Assembly (NCBI RefSeq): GCF_013359935.1
Contig: NZ_JABMCB010000192.1
Location: 310,001-374,000, forward strand
DNA from: Paenibacillus xylanilyticus
GTDB taxonomy: Bacteria; Bacillota; Bacilli; Paenibacillales; Paenibacillaceae
Length of the DNA: 64,000 bases
Direction: 5' to 3'
Position numbers and translations under genes: made by a program. The notes under the pieces were generated by a model. It saw nothing but the letters and a program-made list of their open reading frames with translations. It was not told the origin of the DNA and did no database searches. Position 1 is the stretch's first letter. Each line of letters begins with the position of its first letter. Below are positions 61,051-64,000 of this stretch, one piece after another.

Positions 61051-61185
61051 TTAGGAATTCATTCTTTTTTGAAAAGCCCGCATAACATCATCGAGAGTCA
61101 CATCGCCGATTTCGTCAAGAAATTGGACGAGTTTGTCTGCATTCGACGGCGTAATATTTTTAAGTGTTTTATATTGTCCAACCAA
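61051..61185 (-). other. Possible small gene or fragment without clear start
   Basis: An open stretch encodes a protein-like helical sequence ending NADKLVQFLDEIGDVTLDDV and AFQKRMNS. The only start is TTG 61185 without a ribosome site, lying just after the M42 gene's terminator. It may be a fragment of a small DNA-binding-like or chaperone-binding protein. I cannot assign it. Confidence 0.25.
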
Positions 61186-61194
61186 TTCAACGAC

Positions 61195-61231
61195 ACAAAA
61201 AGAGACACTCTAACCAAAGTCAGAATGTCTC
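61195..61231 (-). terminator. Terminator of the M42 peptidase gene
   Basis: On the minus strand GAGACATTCTGAC pairs with GTTAGAGTGTCTC (two imperfect pairs), followed by TTTTTGTG. Confidence 0.75.
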
Positions 61232-61290
61232 ATAGAGTAGAAGGAGGGTTCAGAGTAGAAACTATTGAACCTTGAACCTCGTTCCAACGT

Positions 61291-62364
61291 TTACGCGTTC
61301 TCAATAATGGTATTCATGGTCGTGCGATCCAGACCCTTCACCAGTTTGACAAGCAGCGCTTTGGCAGCATCATAGTCATCCGTGTGAATGATGGAAGAAG
61401 AGGTGTGAATGTAACGTGCACAAATGCCAATGACCGTTGATGGTACACCGATTCCGCTCAGGTGCACTTGTCCCGCATCGGTACCCCCAGGTGAGATGAA
61501 GTATTGCATCTTGATCTGGTTCGAAGAAGCCGTGTCCTGAACGTATTCCACCATCCCGCGATGGGTGAACATGCCAGGGTCAAAAATACGGAGCAAAGCG
61601 CCTTGTCCGATATGTCCAAAGGACTGTTTGTCACCTGTCATGTCATTGGCTGCGCTGCAATCCAGTGCGAAGAAGATGTCAGGTTCAATCAGATTGGCAG
61701 CGGTGCGTGCACCGCGAAGCCCCAATTCCTCTTGAACGGTCGCACCGCAATATAAGGTGTTGGGAAGCTTTTCCTTGTGGAGCGCTTCAACCAATTCAAG
61801 AGCAAGTCCAACCCCGTAACGGTTATCCCAGGCTTTTGCCATGATTTTCTTCGGATTAGCCATTGGCGTGAATTCGCAGATCGGCACAATTTGCATGCCT
61901 GGATGAATGCCCCATGATTCCGCTTCAGCACGGTTATCTGCACCAATATCCAGGTACATGTGATTGAGGTCAACCGGTTTGTTTCGTTGCGATTCATCCA
62001 GTAAGTGAGTAGGCGTAGAACCTACAACCCCGGTAATGCGGCGATCAGGAGTAATGATCTGCAGGCGCTGTGACAGAACAGCCTGGCTCCACCATCCACC
62101 GAGCGGACGGAATTTAATCATTCCTGTTTCCGTGATGCCTGTTGTCATGAAACCGACTTCGTCAAAGTGCCCGGCAACCATCACTTTGGGACCCGATTCT
62201 TCACCGCGCAGTACACCAAATAGACTCCCCAGACGATCCTGAACAAATTCCTCTGTATAATTGGACAGCTGTTCCTTCATCCAGCCGCGAAGCTCACGCT
62301 CGAATCCGGAAGCGGAAGGAAACTCTGTTAAGGTGCGAAACATCTCCATTGTTTTTTCATTCAT
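61291..62364 (-). CDS. M42-family metalloaminopeptidase (YsdC-like)
   Basis: 357-residue cytoplasmic dinuclear-metal peptidase. Metal and catalytic residues are in AGHFDEVGFM (His, Asp), AKAWDNRYGVGLALEL (bridging Asp), VQEELGLRG (catalytic Glu pair), ALDCSAAND (Asp) and the C-terminal RYIHTSSSIIH (His). M42 peptidases form tetrahedral dodecamers that trim peptides left by other proteases. GAGGAG lies before the ATG. It stands alone with its own terminator. Confidence 0.92.
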   Translation of the reverse strand: MNEKTMEMFRTLTEFPSASGFERELRGWMKEQLSNYTEEFVQDRLGSLFGVLRGEESGPKVMVAGHFDEVGFMTTGITETGMIKFRPLGGWWSQAVLSQRLQIITPDRRITGVVGSTPTHLLDESQRNKPVDLNHMYLDIGADNRAEAESWGIHPGMQIVPICEFTPMANPKKIMAKAWDNRYGVGLALELVEALHKEKLPNTLYCGATVQEELGLRGARTAANLIEPDIFFALDCSAANDMTGDKQSFGHIGQGALLRIFDPGMFTHRGMVEYVQDTASSNQIKMQYFISPGGTDAGQVHLSGIGVPSTVIGICARYIHTSSSIIHTDDYDAAKALLVKLVKGLDRTTMNTIIENA

Positions 62365-62683
62365 GTGTCGACAACTCCTCTGCTCGTATGTATGACAGTC
62401 TCGACAGAACGGCTGGCGGACTGTTGTCCCCTAAAATGCAGGACGAATTATTAACCACTGGTCACATTACAGTATGAACCTTGCGCACGTAATTGTCCAT
62501 GTCTGTGTCACGTATCTAAGGCATTCCTGGGACAATAAAATGGGGACAGGCGAATAGATGGGCGATAATCCCACGCCTTTAGCAGTGATATTGAATACTC
62601 ATACATTGAGGCTCTTTGTAATTCCCATCTATCGTGAACTTCTCATTCATTTGCCTGACGACAGGAAGGAGTTGGAACACCAG
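62365..62683. other. Intergenic region between M42 peptidase and spoVA genes
   Basis: About 320 bases with no assignable gene. An in-frame ATG at 62558 would extend the small gene below by 42 residues that are not membrane-like and lack a ribosome site. No clear promoter was identified. Confidence 0.3.
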
Positions 62684-62767
62684 ATGAAGCCACCTCATGA
62701 AGGCAATGAAGATATCCTTTTTATCGTCCTCTTTATTTTACTCGTGATCGTGCTTCTTTATTTATAA
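62684..62767 (+). CDS. Tiny membrane protein ahead of spoVAC
   Basis: 27 residues: a short hydrophilic start (MKPPHEGNED) and one hydrophobic helix (ILFIVLFILLVIVLLYL). AGGAAGGAG lies about 12 bases upstream. Such micro-proteins with one helix occur near sporulation genes in Bacillales. The start is uncertain (an upstream in-frame ATG at 62558 exists). Function unknown. Confidence 0.45.
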   Translation: MKPPHEGNEDILFIVLFILLVIVLLYL

Positions 62768-62986
62768 GAAAATGATGAACCTGGATATATCATGATTGAA
62801 AGCCATCTGATCCGGCGTACTTGATTCTGCTGCAAAAATGCTGCTCTCCCCAACTGGAAACAAATGCTGCAATTCGCCGGATACATAACCTTCCCATCAT
62901 TAACAAACAATGAACATAGGATTTAACTCGCTCCGGGCAGTATTAAGCTGCTCGACTGATTTTGATTTCAAAGGAGGTTCTGTATC

Positions 62987-63493
62987 TTGCCAGCTCAAAC
63001 CAAAGGATCCGGTAATGGAAAAAAAGCATCATCCCTGTCCATTAATGAACAGGATTACAAGAAGGTTGCCAAAAAACATGAGCCAGCCCGTCCGATCCTG
63101 GCAAACTGCATTAAGGCTTTCTTTGTTGGAGGATTCATTTGCATCATTGGACAGGCTATCCAGGAGGCATTCAAAGCGGGGTTTGATATGACTTCCAAGG
63201 AAGCGGCCAGTCCTACAGTTGCGGTTATGATCCTGATCTCGGTCATTCTTACATGTCTTGGGGTCTACGATAAAATCGCTCAATGGGCCGGAGCCGGTAC
63301 GGCAGTTCCGGTTACCGGGTTTGCCAACTCCATGTGCTCGGCAGCATTGGAGCACCGAGCGGAGGGACTTGTCCTGGGGGTCGGAGCCAACATGTTTAAA
63401 CTTGCCGGTTCAGTTATTGTTTTTGGTGTCGTTGCTGCCTTTATTATAGGTATCATTTACGCCTTCCTGGGAGTCGGAGGTGGGCATCTATGA
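62987..63493 (+). CDS. spoVAC: Stage V sporulation protein AC
   Basis: 168 residues with a basic cytoplasmic N terminus and several membrane segments (about 40-62, 75-95, 105-, 140-165). The sequence (YKKVAKKHEPARPILANCIK, GVYDKIAQWAGAGTAVPVTG, EGLVLGVGANMFKLAGSVI) matches SpoVAC. It is a mechanosensitive-type channel subunit for dipicolinate uptake in the forming spore and release on germination. TTG 62987 follows AAAGGAGGT with good spacing. No SigG promoter could be confirmed upstream. The stop overlaps the spoVAD start. Confidence 0.95.
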   Translation: MPAQTKGSGNGKKASSLSINEQDYKKVAKKHEPARPILANCIKAFFVGGFICIIGQAIQEAFKAGFDMTSKEAASPTVAVMILISVILTCLGVYDKIAQWAGAGTAVPVTGFANSMCSAALEHRAEGLVLGVGANMFKLAGSVIVFGVVAAFIIGIIYAFLGVGGGHL

Positions 63494-64000
63494 AGCTGAT
63501 CGGACGTCAAACCTGGCAATTTGAAAACCAGCCACGAATTATCGGCAGAGCAGCGGTTGTGGGACCTGAGGAGGGAGAGGGACCGCTGTCAGCCGATTTC
63601 GACTACGTATACGACAATCTGGAGATTGGCGAGAAAACGTGGGAGAAAGGGGAGCGCAAGCTGCTTGAACAGGCTACGCAGCTGGCACTCGTTAATGCGA
63701 ACATTACAAAGGAAGAGCTCCAGTTTTTTATCGGTGGTGACCTCCTGAACCAGATCATCAGCAGTTCATTTTCGGCTCGAAAACTGGGAGCCCCCTACCT
63801 TGGTGTTTTTGGAGCCTGCTCCACATCCATGGAGAGCCTGGCATTAGCCTCCTTAATCGTTGACTCGGGTGCGGGTAATTATGTCCTCGCGGGTACGGTC
63901 AGCCATAACTGTACCGTGGAGAAGCAATTCCGCTATCCAACAGAGTATGGTTCCCAGAAGCCTCCATATGCCCAATACACGGTAACAGGGTCAGGATGCA
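63490..64000 (+). CDS. spoVAD: Stage V sporulation protein AD, N-terminal part (cut by window end)
   Basis: 170 codons are visible. The thiolase-like fold begins with MKLIGRQTWQF, then FFIGGDLLNQI and GVFGACSTSMESLALASLIV, matching SpoVAD, the dipicolinate-binding component of the spore uptake channel. The ATG overlaps the spoVAC stop (ATGA), so translation is coupled; GGAGGTGGG is just upstream. The rest of the operon (spoVAE and beyond) lies outside the window. Confidence 0.94.
   Translation, partial: MKLIGRQTWQFENQPRIIGRAAVVGPEEGEGPLSADFDYVYDNLEIGEKTWEKGERKLLEQATQLALVNANITKEELQFFIGGDLLNQIISSSFSARKLGAPYLGVFGACSTSMESLALASLIVDSGAGNYVLAGTVSHNCTVEKQFRYPTEYGSQKPPYAQYTVTGSGC

Noticed and set aside
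61069..61275. 68-residue plus-strand frame
   Set aside because: It covers the M42 terminator and is antisense to a more protein-like stretch; no ribosome site.
62768..62986. SigG promoter ahead of spoVAC
   Set aside because: Sequences such as GGATA and CATCATTA occur but not with the proper spacing and pattern; not called although biologically expected.

Overview
The window looks like a chromosome segment of a spore-forming, aerobic to facultative Paenibacillus-type Firmicute. The support is sporulation genes (sigK, spoVAC, spoVAD), strong AGGAGG ribosome sites with frequent GTG/TTG starts, a LplB/YtcP-type sugar ABC importer under a membrane-anchored AraC regulator, HxlR and Rrf2 regulators, a YkyA lipoprotein and a secreted Vpr-like subtilase. 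Species cannot be fixed from sequence reading alone. I saw no rRNA, tRNA or CRISPR array.

Left part (1-13.1 kb): an amino-sugar locus. A divergent AraC-type regulator (cut by the window edge) faces an operon of two permeases, a solute-binding lipoprotein, a secreted GH18-like protein, NagB-like deaminase, NagA deacetylase and a large cytoplasmic-looking GH20-GH3 fusion. Together they can release, import and convert GlcNAc-containing oligosaccharides to fructose-6-phosphate. A cre-like site and an activator-type promoter precede the operon. From 13.3 to 16.1 kb lie two HxlR-regulated redox gene sets (SDR, flavodoxin-like reductase, DoxX). From 16.1 to 25.7 kb are housekeeping genes: rhodanese, EamA transporter, polysaccharide deacetylase, two lipoproteins, HAD phosphatase, mtlD, ADP-ribosylglycohydrolase and an MFS pump.

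Middle (25.7-32 kb): an AT-rich accessory island with a seven-repeat RCC1 protein, unknown proteins, YaaA, a frameshifted Rhs toxin tail, a frameshifted DUF3885 immunity gene, a wrecked IS3 element and two unknown small genes. It ends at an uninterrupted sigK. From 33 to 41 kb are an amino-acid permease, GNAT, a MarR/hydrolase pair with matched operators, a HEAT protein, RNase H, a hydrolase and a protein kinase.

Right part: at 41-46.6 kb is a 1833-residue S8 protease with a dockerin-like module fused in frame to an RRNPP-like TPR receptor domain, the most unusual gene here. It is followed by an Imm48-like protein, KptA, an Rrf2/QorB-like redox pair, an ABC exporter with a TetR-controlled MFS pump, an HD phosphohydrolase, the anaerobic nirBDC operon with an FNR-type box at -41.5, a LexA-box membrane hydrolase, an M42 aminopeptidase and the start of the spoVA operon.
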